Part shown: positions 15,197 to 31,100 of the stretch, piece after piece
Layout of the letters: every line of letters starts with the position of its first letter
Position numbering within the stretch: the stretch's first letter is position 1
Notes under the pieces: model-generated
What the model was told of the DNA's origin: nothing
Database searches by the model: none
What the model saw: only the letters and a program-made list of their open reading frames with translations
Assembly: GCA_958298945.1 (NCBI GenBank)
Contig: OY282608.1
Coordinates: 21,863,933 to 21,927,932, forward strand
Length of the DNA stretch: 64,000 nucleotides
DNA from: Atherix ibis
Lineage: Eukaryota; Arthropoda; Insecta; Diptera; Athericidae
Direction: 5' to 3'
Translations under genes and position numbers: made by a program

Positions 15197-17607
15197 CACA
15201 CCAACAAACCAACAAACCAACAAACCAACAAACTAAGTAACCAACAAGCCAACAAACCAACAAACCAACAAGCCAACAAACCAACAAACCAACAAACCAA
15301 CAAACCAACAAGCCAACAAACCAACAAACAAATAAACCAACAAACCAAAAAACCAGCAAACCAACAAAAACCAACAAGCCAACAAACCAACAAACCAACA
15401 AACCAACAAACATAGTAACCAACAAGCCAACAAACCAACAAACCAACAAGCCAACAACCCAACAAACCAACAAACCAACAAGCCAACAAACCAACAAATC
15501 AAGAAGCCAACAAACCAACAAACCAACAAACCAAAAAACCAACAAACCAACAAACCAAAAAACCAACAAACCAACAAACCAACAAACCAAGTAACCAACA
15601 AGCCAACAAACCAACAAACCAAAAACCAACAAGCCAACAAACCAACAAACCAACAAGCCAACAAACCAACAAACCAACAAACCAACAAACCAACAAGCCA
15701 ACAAACCAACACACCAACAAACCAACAAGCCAACAAACCAACAAACCAACAAACCAAGTGACCAAAAAGCCAACAAACTAACAAAACAAGAAGCCAACAA
15801 GCCAACAAGCCAACAAACCAACAAACCAACAAGCCAACAAACCAACAAACCAATAAGCCAACAAACCAACAAAACAACAAACAAAAAACTAACAAACCAA
15901 CAAACCAACAAACCAACAAACCACCAAACCAACAAGCCAACAAACCAACAAACCAACAAACCAACAAACCAAGTAACCAAAAGGCCAACAAACTAACAAA
16001 CCAACAAGCCAACAAGCCAACAAACCAACAAACCAAGTAACCAAAAAGCCAACAAACTAACAAACCAACAAGCCAACAAGCCAACAAACCAACAAACCAA
16101 CAAAGCAACAAACCAACAAACCAACAAACCAACAAACCAACAAGCCAACAAGCCAACAAACCAACAAACCAACAAGCCAACAAACCAACAAACCAACAAA
16201 GCAACAACCCAACAAACCAACAAACCAACAAACCAACAAACCAACAAGCCAACAAGCCAACAAACCAACGAACTAACAAACCAACAAACGAACTAACCAA
16301 CAAACCAACAAGCCAACAAGCCAACAAACCAACAAACCAACAAACCAAGTAACCAACAAGCCAACAAACCAACAAACCAACAAGCCAACAAGCCAACTAA
16401 CCAACAAACCAACAAGCCAACAAACCAACAAACCAACAAGCCAACAAGCCAACAAACCAACAAACCAACAAACCAACAAACCAAAAAACCAACAAACCAA
16501 CAAACCAACAAACCAACTAACCAACAATCCAACAAGCCAACAAAATAACAAACCAACAAACCAACAAACCAAGTAACCAAAAAGCCAACAAACTAATAAA
16601 CCAACAAACCAACAAACCAACAAGCCAACAAGCCAACAAACGAACAAACCAACAAAGCAACAAACCAACAAACCAACAACCCAACAAACCAACAAACCAA
16701 CAAGCCAACAAACCAACAAACTAACAAACCAACAAACGAACTAACCAACAAACCAACAAGCCAACAAGCCAACAAGCCAACAAACCAACAAACCAACAAA
16801 CCAACAAACCAACAAACCAAGTAACCAAAAAGCCAACAAACTAACAAACAAACAAGCCAACAAGCCAACAAACCAATAAACCAACAAACCAGCAAGCCAA
16901 CAAACATACAAACAAATAAACCAACAAACCAATAAGCCAACAAACCAACAAACCAACAAACCAAAAAACCAACAAACCAAAAAACCAACAAACCAACAAG
17001 CCAACAAGCCAACAAACCAACAAACTAACAAACCAACAAACCAACAAACTAAGTAACCAACAAGCCAACAAACCAACAAACCACAAGCCAAGAAACCAAC
17101 AAACCAACAAACCAACAAGCCAACAAACCAACAAACAAATAAACCAACAAACCAAAAAACCAACAAACCAACAAACCAACAAGCCAACAAACCAACAAAC
17201 CAACAAACCATCAAACCAAGTAACCAACAAGCCAACAAACCAACAAACCAACAAGCCAACAAGCCAACAAGCCAACAAACAACAAGCCAACAAACCAACA
17301 AACCAACAAGCCAACAAACCAACAAACCAACAAACCAAAAAAACAACAAACCAACAAACCAACAAACCAACAAACCAACAAACCAACAAACCAACAAACC
17401 AACAAGCCAACAAACCAACAAACCAATAAACCAACAAGCCAAGTAACCGAAAAGCCAACAACCTAACAAACCAACAAGCCAACAAGCCAACAAACCAACA
17501 AGCCAACAAACCAACAAAGCAACAAGCCAACAAGCCAACAAATCAACAAACCAGCAAGCCCACAAAACAACAAACCAACAAGCCAACAAGCCAACAAACC
17601 AACACAC
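15197..17607. repeat. Third, shortened Y-type block (Y3)
   Basis: Begins after ACACACC like Y1 and shares Y landmarks: a catagtaacc variant near 15412 (cagagtaacc in Y1 and Y2), the 7-bp accaaaa unit near 15620, and caaacaaaaaact at 15888. The part from ~16273 to 16719 matches Y2 at a constant offset of 5278 bp. Only one ~1.5-kb sub-block is present, so this copy is shorter than Y1 and Y2. It ends with the GTAACCGAAAAGCC module at 17443. Confidence 0.8.
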
Positions 17608-20600
17608 CAAGTAATAAAAAGCCAACAAACTAACAAACCAACAAGCCAACAAGCCAACAAATCAACAAACCAACAAACCAACAAGCCAAGAAACCAACAA
17701 ACAAATAAACCAACAAACTAACAAACCAACAAACCAACAAACCAACAAACCAACAAACCAAAAAACCAACAAACCAACAAGCCAACAAGCCAACAAACCA
17801 ACAAACTAACAAACCAACAAACGAACTAACCAACAAACCAACAAACCAACAAACCAACAAGCCAACAAACCAACAAACCAACAAACCAACAAGCCAACAA
17901 GCCAACCAACCAACAAACCAAGAAACCAAAAAACCAAAAAGCCAACAAACTAACAAACCAACAAGCCAACAAACCAACAAGCCAACAAGCCAACAAACCA
18001 ACAAACCAACAAAGCAACAAACCAACAAACCAACAAACCAACAAACCAACAAACCAACAAGCCAACAAGCCAAGAAACCAACAAACTAACAAACCAACAA
18101 ACGAACTAACCAACAAACCAACAAACCAACAAGCCAACAAGCCAACAAACCAACAAACCAACAAACCAACAAACCAACAAACCAAGTAACCAATAAGCCA
18201 ACAAACCAACAAACCAACAAGCCAACAAGCCAACAAACCAACAAACCAACAAGCCAACAAGCCAACAAACCAACAAGCGAACAAACCAACAAACCAACAA
18301 ACCAAAAAACCAACAAACCAACAAACCAACAAACCAACAAACCAACAAACCAACAAGCCAACAAACCAACAAACCAACAAACCAACAAACCAAGTAACCA
18401 AAAAGCCAACAAACTAACAAACCAACAAGCCAACAAACCAACAAGCCAACAAGCCAACAAACCAACAAACCAACAAAGCAACAAACCAACAAACCAACAA
18501 ACCAACAAGCCAACAAACCAACAAACCAACAAACAAACAAACCAAGTAACCAAAAAGCCAACAAACTAACAAACCAACAAACGAACTAACCAACAAACCA
18601 ACAAGCCAACAAGCCAACAAGCCAACAAACCAACAAACCAACAAACCAACAAACCAACAAACCAACAAACCAAGTAACCAACAAGCCAACAAACCAACAA
18701 ACCAACAAGCCAACAAGCCAACAAACCAACAAACCAACAAGCCAACAAGCCAACAAACCAACAAACCAACAAACCAACAAACCAACAAACCAACAAACCA
18801 ACAAGCCAACAAACCAACAAACCAACAAACCAACAAACCAAGTAACCAAAAAGCCAACAAACTAACAAACCAACAAGCCAACAAACCAACAAGGCAACAA
18901 GCCAACAAACCAACAAACCAACAAAGCAACAAACCAACAAACCAACAAACCAACAAGCCAACAAACCAACAAACCAACAAACAAACAAACCAAGTAACCA
19001 AAAAGCCAACAAACTAACAAACCAACAAACGAACTAACCAACAAACCAACAAGCCAACAAGCCAACAAACCAACAAACCAACAAACCAACAAACCAACAA
19101 ACCAACAAACCAAGTAACCAACAAGCCAACAAACCAACAAACCAACAAGCCAACAAGCCAACAAACCAACAAACCAACAAACCAACAAGCCAACAAGCCA
19201 ACAAACCAACAAACCAACAAGCCAACAAACCAACAAACCAACAAGCCAACAAGTCAACAAACCAACACACCAAGTAACCAAAAAGCCAACAAACTAACAA
19301 ACCAACAAGGCAACAAGCCAACAAACCAACAAACCAACAAGCCAACAAGCCAACAAACCAACAAACAAATAAACCAACAAACCAACAAACCAACAAACCA
19401 ACAAACCAAAAAACCAACAAACGAACAAGACAACAAGCCAAAAACCAACAAACTAACAAACCAACAAAGCAACAAACCAACAAGCCAACAAACCAACAAA
19501 CCAACAAGCCAACAAACCAACAAACCAACAAGCCAACAAACCAACAAACCAACAAACCAACAAACCAACAAGCCAACAAACCAACAAACCAACAAGCCAA
19601 CAAGCCAACAAACCAACAAACCAACAAGCCAACAAACCAACAAACAAATAAACCAACAAACCAACAAACCAACAAACCAACAAACCAACAAACTAACAAA
19701 CCAACAAGCCAACAAACCAACAAACCAACAAGCCAACAAACCAACAAACCAACAAACCAACAAGCCAACAAACCAACAAGCCAACAAACCAACAAACCAA
19801 CAAACCAACAAGCCAACAAACCAACAAACCAACAAGCCAACAAACCAACTAACCAACAATCCAACAAGCCAACAAAATAACAAACCAACAAACCAACAAA
19901 CCAAGTAACCAAAAAGCCAACAAACTAACAAACCAACAAACCAACAAACCAACAAGCCAACAAGCCAACAAACCAACAAACTAACAAAGCAACAAACCAA
20001 CAAACTAACAACCCAACAAACCAACAAACCAACAAGCCAACAAACCAACAAACGAACTAACCAACAAACCAACAAGCCAACAAGCCAACAAACCAACAAA
20101 CCAACAAACCAACAAACCAAGTAACCAAAAAGCCAACAAACTAACAAACAAACAAGCCAACAAGCCAACAAACCAACAAACCAACAAACCAGCAAGCCAA
20201 CAAACATACAAACAAATAAACCAACAAACTAATAAGCCAACAAACCAACAAACCAACAAACCAAAAAACCAACAAACCAAAAAACTAACAAACCAACAAA
20301 CGAACTAACCAACAAACCAACAAGCCAACAAGCCAACAAACCAACAAACCAACAAACCAACAAACCAACAAACCAACAAACCAAGTAACTAACAAGCCAA
20401 CAAACCAACAAACCAACAAGCCAACAAGCCAACAAACCAACAAACCAACAAGCCAACAAGCCAACAAACCAACAAACCAACAAGCCAACAAACCAACAAA
20501 CCAACAAGCCAACAAGTCAACAAACCAACACACCAAGTAACCAAAAAGCCAACAAACTAACAAACCAACAAGGCAACAAGCCAACAAACCAACAAACCAA

Positions 20601-22237
20601 CAAGCCAACAAGCCAACAAACCAACAAACAAATAAACCAACAAACCAACAAACCAACAAACCAACAAACCAACAAACCAAAAAACCAACAAACGAACAAA
20701 CCAACAAACCAACAAGCCAACAAACCAACAAGCCAACAAACCAACAAACCAACAAGCCAACAAACCAACAAACCAACAAACCAACAAAGCAACAAACCAA
20801 CAAGCCAACAAACCAACAAACCAACAAGCCAACAAACCAACAAACCAACAAGCCAACAAACCAACAAACCAACAAACCAACAAACCAACAAGCCAACAAA
20901 CCAACAAACCAACAAGCCAACAAGCCAACAAACCAACAAACCAACAAGCCAACAAACCAACAAACAAATAAACCAACAAACCAACAAACCAACAAACCAA
21001 CAAACCAACAAACCAACAAACTAACAAACCAACAAGCCAACAAACCAACAAACCAACAAGCCAACAAACCAACAAACCAACAAACCAACAAGCCAACAAA
21101 CCAACAAGCCAACAAACCAACAAACCAACAAACCAACAAGCCAACAAACCAACAAACCAACAAGCCAACAAACCAGCTAACCAACAATCCAACAAGCCAA
21201 CAAAATAACAAACCAACAAACCAACAAACCAAGTAACCAAAAAGCCAACAAACTAACAAACCAACAAACCAACAAACCAACAAGCCAACAAGCCAACAAA
21301 CCAACAAACTAACAAAGCAACAAACCAACAAACCAACAACCCAACAAACCAACAAACCAACAAGCCAACAAACCAACAAACGAACTAACCAACAAACCAA
21401 CAAGCCAACAAGCCAACAAACCAACAAACCAACAAACCAACAAACCAACAAACCAAGTAACCAAAAAGCCAACAAACTAACAAACAAACAAGCCAACAAG
21501 CCAACAAACCAACAAACCAACAAACCAGCAAGCCAACAAACATACAAACAAATAAACCAACAAACCAATAAGCCAACAAACCAACAAACCAACAAACCAA
21601 AAAACCAACAAACCAAAAAACCAACAAACCAACAAGCCAACAAGCCAACAAACCAACAAACTAACAAACCAACAAACCAACAAACTAAGTAACCAACAAG
21701 CCAACAAACCAACAAACCACAAGCCAAGAAACCAACAAACCAACAAACCAACAAGCCAACAAACCAACAAACAAATAAACCAACAAACCAAAAAACCAAC
21801 AAACCAACAAACCAACAAGCCAACAAACCAACAAACCAACAAACCATCAAACCAAGTAACCAACAAGCCAACAAACCAACAAACCAACAAGCCAACAAGC
21901 CAACAAGCCAACAAACCAACAAGCCAACAAACCAACAAACCAACAAGCCAACAAACCAACAAACCAACAAACCAAAAAACCAACAAACCAACAAACCAAC
22001 AAACCAACAAACCAACAAACCAACAAACCAACAAGCCAACAAACCAACAAACCAATAAACCAACAAACCAAGTAACCGAAAAGCCAACAACCTAACAAAC
22101 CAACAAGCCAACAAGCCAACAAACCAACAAGCCAACAAACCAACAAAGCAACAAGCCAACAAGCCAACAAATCAACAAACCAACAAGCCCACAAAACAAC
22201 AAACCAACAAGCCAACAAGCCAACAAACCAACACACC
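17608..22237. repeat. B-type higher-order block B1 (4.63 kb)
   Basis: Starts at a caagtaataaaaagcc variant (17608), in which the usual accaaaaa unit has lost a base, giving a 7-mer. The following ~450 bases match B3 at +6963. Internal features include acgaacta units, gccaacca units, and two copies of an aagtcaacaaacc-to-aaggcaacaag module at 19251 and 20514. These are 1263 bp apart, 158 octamers minus 1. The 3' part (21.36-22.1 kb) contains the acatacaa, accacaa and accatcaa modules also seen in the Y blocks. B and Y blocks therefore share parts. Confidence 0.8.
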
Positions 22238-24570
22238 AAGTAACCAAAAAGCCAACAAACTAACAAACCAACAAGCCAACAAGCCAACAAATCAACAAAC
22301 CAACAAACCAACAAGCCAAGAAACCAACAAACAAATAAACCAACAAACTAACAAACCAACAAACCAACAAACCAACAAACCAACAAACCAAAAAACCAAC
22401 AAACCAACAAGCCAACAAGCCAACAAACCAACAAACTAACAAACCAACAAACGAACTAACCAACAAACCAACAAACCAACAAACCAACAAGCCAACAAAC
22501 CAACAAACCAACAAACCAACAAGCCAACAAGCCAACCAACCAACAAACCAACAAACCAAAAAACCATAAAGCCAACAAACTAACAAACCAACAAGCCAAC
22601 AAACCAACAAGCCAACAAGCCAACAAACCAACAAACCAACAATGCAACAAACCAACAAACCAACAAACCAACAAACCAACAAACCAACAAGCCAACAAGC
22701 CAAGAAACCAACAAACTAACAAACCAACAAACGAACTAACCAACAAACCAACAAACCAACAAGCCAATAAGCCAACAAACCAACAAACCAACAAACCAAC
22801 AAACCAAGTAACCAACAAGCCAACAAACCAACAAACCAACAAGCCAACAAGCCAACAAACCAACAAACCAACAAGCCAACAAGCCAACAAACCAACAAGC
22901 GAACAAACCAACAAACCAACAAACCAAAAAACCAACAAACCAACAAACCAACAAACCAACAAACCAACAAACCAACAAACCAACAAACCAACAAGCCAAC
23001 AAAGCAACAAACCAACAAACCAACAAACCAAGTAACCAAAAAGCCAACAAACTAACAAACCAACAAGCCAACAAACCAACAAGCCAACAAGCCAACAAAC
23101 CAACAAACCAACAAAGCAACAAACCAACAAACCAACAAACCAACAAGCCAACAAACCAACAAACCAACAAACCAACAAACCAAGTAACCAAAAAGCCAAC
23201 AAACTAACAAACCAACAAACGAACTAACCAACAAACCAACAAGCCAACAAGCCAACAAACCAACAAACCAACAAACCAACAAACCAACAAACCAAGTAAC
23301 GAACAAGCCAACAAACCAACAAACCAACAAGCCAACAAGCCAACAAACCAACAAACCAACAAGCCAACAAGCCAACAAACCAACAAACCAACAAGCCAAC
23401 AAACCAACAAACCAACAAGCCAACAAGTCAACAAACCAACACACCAAGTAACCAAAAAGCCAACAAACTAACAAACCAACAAGGCAATAAGCCAACAAAC
23501 CAACAAACCAACAAGCCAACAAGCCAACAAACCAACAAACAAATAAACCAACAAACCAACAAACCAACAAACCAACAAACCAACAAACCAAAAAACCAAC
23601 AAACGAACAAGACAACAAGCCAAAAACCAACAAACTAACAAACCAACAAAGCAACAAACCAACAAGCCAACAAACCAACAAACCAACAAGCCAACAAACC
23701 AACAAACCAACAAGCCAACAAACCAACAAACCAACAAACCAACAAACCAACAAGCCAACAAACCAACAAACCAACAAGCCAACAAGCCAACAAACCAACA
23801 AACCAACAAGCCAACAAACCAACAAGCAAATAAACCAACAAACCAACAAACCAACAAACCAACAAACCAACAAACCAACAAACTAACAAGTCAACAAACC
23901 AACACACCAAGTAACCAAAAAGCCAACAAACTAACAAACCAACAAGGCAATAAGCCAACAAACCAACAAGCCAACAAGTCAACAAACCAACACACCAAGT
24001 AACCAAAAAGCCAACAAACTAACAAACCAACAAGGCAATAAGCCAACAAACCAACAAACCAACAAGCCAACAAGCCAACAAACCAACAAACAAATAAACC
24101 AACAAACCAACAAACCAACAAACCAACAAACCAACAAACCAAAAAACCAACAAACGAACAAGACAACAAGCCAAAAACCAACAAACTAACAAACCAACAA
24201 AGCAACAAACCAACAAGCCAACAAACCAACAAACCAACAAGCCAACAAACCAACAAACCAACAAGCCAACAAACCAACAAACCAACAAACCAACAAACCA
24301 ACAAGCCAACAAACCAACAAACCAACAAACCAACAAACCAACAAACCAACAAACCAACAAGCCAACAAACCAACAAACCAACAAACCAATAAACCAACAA
24401 ACCAAGTAACCGAAAAGCCAACAACCTAACAAACCAACAAGCCAACAAGCCAACAAACCAACAAGCCAACAAACCAACAAAGCAACAAGCCAACAAGCCA
24501 ACAAATCAACAAACCAGCAAGCCCACAAAACAACAAACCAACAAGCCAACAAGCCAACAAACCAACACAC
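22238..24570. repeat. B-type block B2 (2.33 kb) with nested duplication
   Basis: Starts with caagtaacc at 22238, where B1 and B3 have the 7-mer form. The aagtcaac head module occurs three times, at 23425, 23888 and 23976. The first and third are 551 bp apart (69 octamers minus 1), and the second and third only 88 bp (11 octamers). This looks like a short head duplication nested next to a longer one. The block ends with the GTAACCGAAAAGCC module at 24406. It is the shortest complete B block and lacks the acatacaa segment. Confidence 0.8.
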
Positions 24571-27500
24571 CAAGTAATAAAAAGCCAACAAACTAACAAA
24601 CCAACAAGCCAACAAGCCAACAAATCAACAAACCAACAAACCAACAAGCCAAGAAACCAACAAACAAATAAACCAACAAACTAACAAACCAACAAACCAA
24701 CAAACCAACAAACCAACAAACCAAAAAACCAACAAACCAACAAGCCAACAAGCCAACAAACCAACAAACTAACAAACCAACAAACGAACTAACCAACAAA
24801 CCAACAAACCAACAAACCAACAAGCCAACAAACCAACAAACCAACAAACCAACAAGCCAACAAGCCAACCAACCAACAAACCAAGAAACCAAAAAACCAA
24901 AAAGCCAACAAACTAACAAACCAACAAGCCAACAAACCAACAAGCCAACAAGCCAACAAACCAACAAACCAACAAAGCAACAAACCAACAAACCAACAAA
25001 CCAACAAACCAACAAACCAACAAGCCAACAAGCCAAGAAACCAACAAACTAACAAACCAACAAACGAACTAACCAACAAACCAACAAACCAACAAGCCAA
25101 CAAGCCAACAAACCAACAAACCAACAAACCAACAAACCAACAAACCAAGTAACCAATAAGCCAACAAACCAACAAACCAACAAGCCAACAAGCCAACAAA
25201 CCAACAAACCAACAAGCCAACAAGCCAACAAACCAACAAGCGAACAAACCAACAAACCAACAAACCAAAAAACCAACAAACCAACAAACCAACAAACCAA
25301 CAAACCAACAAACCAACAAGCCAACAAACCAACAAACCAACAAACCAAGTAACCAAAAAGCCAACAAACTAACAAACCAACAAGCCAACAAACCAACAAG
25401 CCAACAAGCCAACAAACCAACAAACCAACAAAGCAACAAACCAACAAACCAACAAACCAACAAGCCAACAAACCAACAAACCAACAAACAAACAAACCAA
25501 GTAACCAAAAAGCCAACAAACTAACAAACCAACAAACGAACTAACCAACAAACCAACAAGCCAACAAGCCAACAAGCCAACAAACCAACAAACCAACAAA
25601 CCAACAAACCAACAAACCAACAAACCAAGTAACCAACAAGCCAACAAACCAACAAACCAACAAGCCAACAAGCCAACAAACCAACAAACCAACAAGCCAA
25701 CAAGCCAACAAACCAACAAACCAACAAACCAACAAACCAACAAACCAACAAACCAACAAGCCAACAAACCAACAAACCAACAAACCAACAAACCAAGTAA
25801 CCAAAAAGCCAACAAACTAACAAACCAACAAGCCAACAAACCAACAAGCCAACAAGCCAACAAACCAACAAACCAACAAAGCAACAAACCAACAAACCAA
25901 CAAACCAACAAGCCAACAAACCAACAAACCAACAAACAAACAAACCAAGTAACCAAAAAGCCAACAAACTAACAAACCAACAAACGAACTAACCAACAAA
26001 CCAACAAGCCAACAAGCCAACAAACCAACAAACCAACAAACCAACAAACCAACAAACCAACAAACCAAGTAACCAACAAGCCAACAAACCAACAAACCAA
26101 CAAGCCAACAAGCCAACAAACCAACAAACCAACAAGCCAACAAGCCAACAAACCAACAAACCAACAAGCCAACAAACCAACAAACCAACAAGCCAACAAG
26201 TCAACAAACCAACACACCAAGTAACCAAAAAGCCAACAAACTAACAAACCAACAAGGCAACAAGCCAACAAACCAACAAACCAACAAGCCAACAAGCCAA
26301 CAAACCAACAAACAAATAAACCAACAAACCAACAAACCAACAAACCAACAAACCAACAAACCAAAAAACCAACAAACGAACAAGACAACAAGCCAAAAAC
26401 CAACAAACTAACAAACCAACAAAGCAACAAACCAACAAGCCAACAAACCAACAAACCAACAAGCCAACAAGCCAACAAACCAACAAACAAACAAGCCAAC
26501 AAACCAACAAACCAACAAACCAACAAACCAACAAGCCAACAAACCAACAAACCAACAAGCCAACAAGCCAACAAACCAACAAACCAACAAGCCAACAAAC
26601 CAACAAACAAATAAACCAACAAACCAACAAACCAACAAACCAACAAACCAACAAACCAACAAACTAACAAACCAACAAGCCAACAAACCAACAAACCAAC
26701 AAGCCAACAAACCAACAAACCAACAAACCAACAAGCCAACAAACCAACAAGCCAACAAACCAACAAACCAACAAACCAACAAGCCAACAAACCAACAAAC
26801 CAACAAGCCAACAAACCAACTAACCAACAATCCAACAAGCCAACAAAATAACAAACCAACAAACCAACAAACCAAGTAACCAAAAAGCCAACAAACTAAC
26901 AAACCAACAAACCAACAAACCAACAAGCCAACAAGCCAACAAACCAACAAACTAACAAAGCAACAAACCAACAAACCAACAACCCAACAAACCAACAAAC
27001 CAACAAGCCAACAAACCAACAAACGAACTAACCAACAAACCAACAAACCAACAAGCCAACAAGCCAACAAACCAACAAACCAACAAACCAACAAACCAAG
27101 TAACCAAAAAGCCAACAAACTAACAAACAAACAAGCCAACAAGCCAACAAACCAACAAACCAACAAACCAGCAAGCCAACAAACATACAAACAAATAAAC
27201 CAACAAACCAATAAGCCAACAAACCAACAAACCAACAAACCAAAAAACCAACAAACCAAAAAACCAACAAACCAACAAGCCAACAAGCCAACAAACCATC
27301 AAACTAACAAACCAACAAACCAACAAACTAAGTAACCAACAAGCCAACAAACCAACAAACCACAAGCCAAGAAACCAACAAACCAACAAACCAACAAACC
27401 AACAAACCAACAAACAAATAAACCAACAAACCAAAAAACCAACAAACCAACAAACCAACAAGCCAACAAACCAACAAACCAACAAACCATCAAACCAAGT

Positions 27501-28199
27501 AACCAACAAGCCAACAAACCAACAAACCAACAAGCCAACAAGCCAACAAGCCAACAAACCAACAAGCCAACAAACCAACAAACCAACAAGCCAACAAACC
27601 AACAAACCAACAAACCAAAAAACCAACAAACCAACAAACCAACAAACCAACAAACCAACAAACCAACAAACCAACAAGCCAACAAACCAACAAACCAATA
27701 AACCAACAAACCAAGTAACCGAAAAGCCAACAACCTAACAAACCAACAAGCCAACAAGCCAACAAACCAACAAGCCAACAAACCAAAAAAGCAACAAGCC
27801 AACAAGCCAACCAACCAACAAACCAACAAACCAAAAAACCATAAAGCCAACAAACCAACACACCAAGTAACCAAAAAGCCAACAAACCAACAAACCAACA
27901 AGCCAACAAACCAACAAACCAACAAACCAACAAGCCAACAAACCAACAAACCAACAAACCAACAAACCAACAAACCAACAAACCAACAAGCCAACAAACC
28001 AACAAACCAACAAACCAATAAACCAACAAACCAAGTAACCGAAAAGCCAACAACCTAACAAACCAACAAGCCAACAAGCCAACAAACCAACAAGCCAACA
28101 AACCAACAAAGCAACAAGCCAACAAGCCAACAAATCAACAAACCAGCAAGCCCACAAAACAACAAACCAACAAACCAACAAGCCAACAAACCAACACAC
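24571..28199. repeat. B-type block B3 (3.63 kb)
   Basis: Starts with the same 7-mer variant as B1 (24571, against 17608). Most of it matches B4 at +3629 at the start and +3637 further in; many identical landmark runs lie between 25.5 and 26.9 kb, with copies at 29.2-30.5 kb. The length is 3 bp short of a multiple of 8, the same remainder as the Y period. It contains the accgaaaa module twice, at 27715 and 28035, exactly 40 octamers (320 bp) apart, which is a private tandem duplication. Confidence 0.83.
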
Positions 28200-31100
28200 C
28201 AAGTAATAAAAAGCCAACAAACTAACAAACCAACAAGCCAACAAGCCAACAAATCAACAAACCAACAAACCAACAAGCCAAGAAACCAACAAACAAATAA
28301 ACCAACAAACTAACAAACCAACAAACCAACAAACCAACAAACCAACAAACCAAAAAACCAACAAACCAAAAAGCCAACAAGCCAACAAACCAACAAACTA
28401 ACAAACCAACAAACGAACTAACCAACAAACCAACAAACCAACAAACCAACAAGCCAACAAACCAACAAACCAACAAACCAACAAGCCAACAAGCCAACCA
28501 ACCAACAAACCAAGAAACCAAAAAACCAAAAAGCCAACAAACTAACAAACCAACAAGCCAACAAACCAACAAGCCAACAAGCCAACAAACCAACAAACCA
28601 ACAAAGCAACAAACCAACAAACCAACAAACCAACAAACCAACAAACCAACAAGCCAACAAGCCAAGAAACCAACAAACTAACAAACCAACAAACGAACTA
28701 ACCAACAAACCAACAAACCAACAAGCCAACAAGCCAACAAACCAACAAACCAACAAACCAACAAACCAACAAACCAAGTAACCAATAAGCCAACAAACCA
28801 ACAAACCAACAAGCCAACAAGCCAACAAACCAACAAACCAACAAGCCAACAAGCCAACAAACCAACAAGCGAACAAACCAACAAACCAACAAACCAAAAA
28901 ACCAACAAACCAACAAACCAACAAACCAACAAACCAACAAACCAACAAGCCAACAAACCAACAAACCAACAAACCAACAAACCAAGTAACCAAAAAGCCA
29001 ACAAACTAACAAACCAACAAGCCAACAAACCAACAAGCCAACAAGCCAACAAACCAACAAACCAACAAAGCAACAAACCAACAAACCAACAAACCAACAA
29101 GCCAACAAACCAACAAACCAACAAACAAACAAACCAAGTAACCAAAAAGCCAACAAACTAACAAACCAACAAACGAACTAACCAACAAACCAACAAGCCA
29201 ACAAGCCAACAAGCCAACAAACCAACAAACCAACAAACCAACAAACCAACAAACCAACAAACCAAGTAACCAACAAGCCAACAAACCAACAAACCAACAA
29301 GCCAACAAGCCAACAAACCAACAAACCAACAAGCCAACAAGCCAACAAACCAACAAACCAACAAACCAACAAACCAACAAACCAACAAACCAACAAGCCA
29401 ACAAACCAACAAACCAACAAACCAACAAACCAAGTAACCAAAAAGCCAACAAACTAACAAACCAACAAGCCAACAAACCAACAAGCCAACAAGCCAACAA
29501 ACCAACAAACCAACAAAGCAACAAACCAACAAACCAACAAACCAACAAGCCAACAAACCAACAAACCAACAAACAAACAAACCAAGTAACCAAAAAGCCA
29601 ACAAACTAACAAACCAACAAACGAACTAACCAACAAACCAACAAGCCAACAAGCCAACAAACCAACAAACCAACAAACCAACAAACCAACAAACCAACAA
29701 ACCAAGTAACCAACAAGCCAACAAACCAACAAACCAACAAGCCAACAAGCCAACAAACCAACAAACCAACAAGCCAACAAGCCAACAAACCAACAAACCA
29801 ACAAGCCAACAAACCAACAAACCAACAAGCCAACAAGTCAACAAACCAACACACCAAGTAACCAAAAAGCCAACAAACTAACAAACCAACAAGGCAACAA
29901 GCCAACAAACCAACAAACCAACAAGCCAACAAGCCAACAAACCAACAAACAAATAAACCAACAAACCAACAAACCAACAAACCAACAAACCAACAAACCA
30001 AAAAACCAACAAACGAACAAGACAACAAGCCAAAAACCAACAAACTAACAAACCAACAAAGCAACAAACCAACAAGCCAACAAACCAACAAACCAACAAG
30101 CCAACAAGCCAACAAACCAACAAACAAACAAGCCAACAAACCAACAAACCAACAAACCAACAAACCAACAAGCCAACAAACCAACAAACCAACAAGCCAA
30201 CAAGCCAACAAACCAACAAACCAACAAGCCAACAAACCAACAAACAAATAAACCAACAAACCAACAAACCAACAAACCAACAAACCAACAAACCAACAAA
30301 CTAACAAACCAACAAGCCAACAAACCAACAAACCAACAAGCCAACAAACCAACAAACCAACAAACCAACAAGCCAACAAACCAACAAGCCAACAAACCAA
30401 CAAACCAACAAACCAACAAGCCAACAAACCAACAAACCAACAAGCCAACAAACCAACTAACCAACAATCCAACAAGCCAACAAAATAACAAACCAACAAA
30501 CTAACAAACCAAGTAACCAAAAAGCCAACAAACTAACAAACCAACAAACCAACAAACCAACAAGCCAACAAGCCAACAAACCAACAAACTAACAAAGCAA
30601 CAAACCAACAAACCAACAACCCAACAAACCAACAAACCAACAAGCCAACAAACCAACAAACGAACTAACCAACAAACCAACAAGCCAACAAGCCAACAAA
30701 CCAACAAACCAACAAACCAACAAACCAAGTAACCAAAAAGCCAACAAACTAACAAACAAACAAGCCAACAAGCCAACAAACCAACAAACCAACAAACCAG
30801 CAAGCCAACAAACATACAAACAAATAAACCAACAAACCAATAAGCCAACAAACCAACAAACCAACAAACCAAAAAACCAACAAACCAAAAAACCAACAAA
30901 CCAACAAGCCAACAAGCCAACAAACCATCAAACTAACAAACCAACAAACCAACAAACTAAGTAACCAACAAGCCAACAAACCAACAAACCACAAGCCAAG
31001 AAACCAACAAACCAACAAACCAACAAACCAACAAACCAACAAACAAATAAACCAACAAACCAAAAAACCAACAAACCAACAAACCAACAAGCCAACAAAC

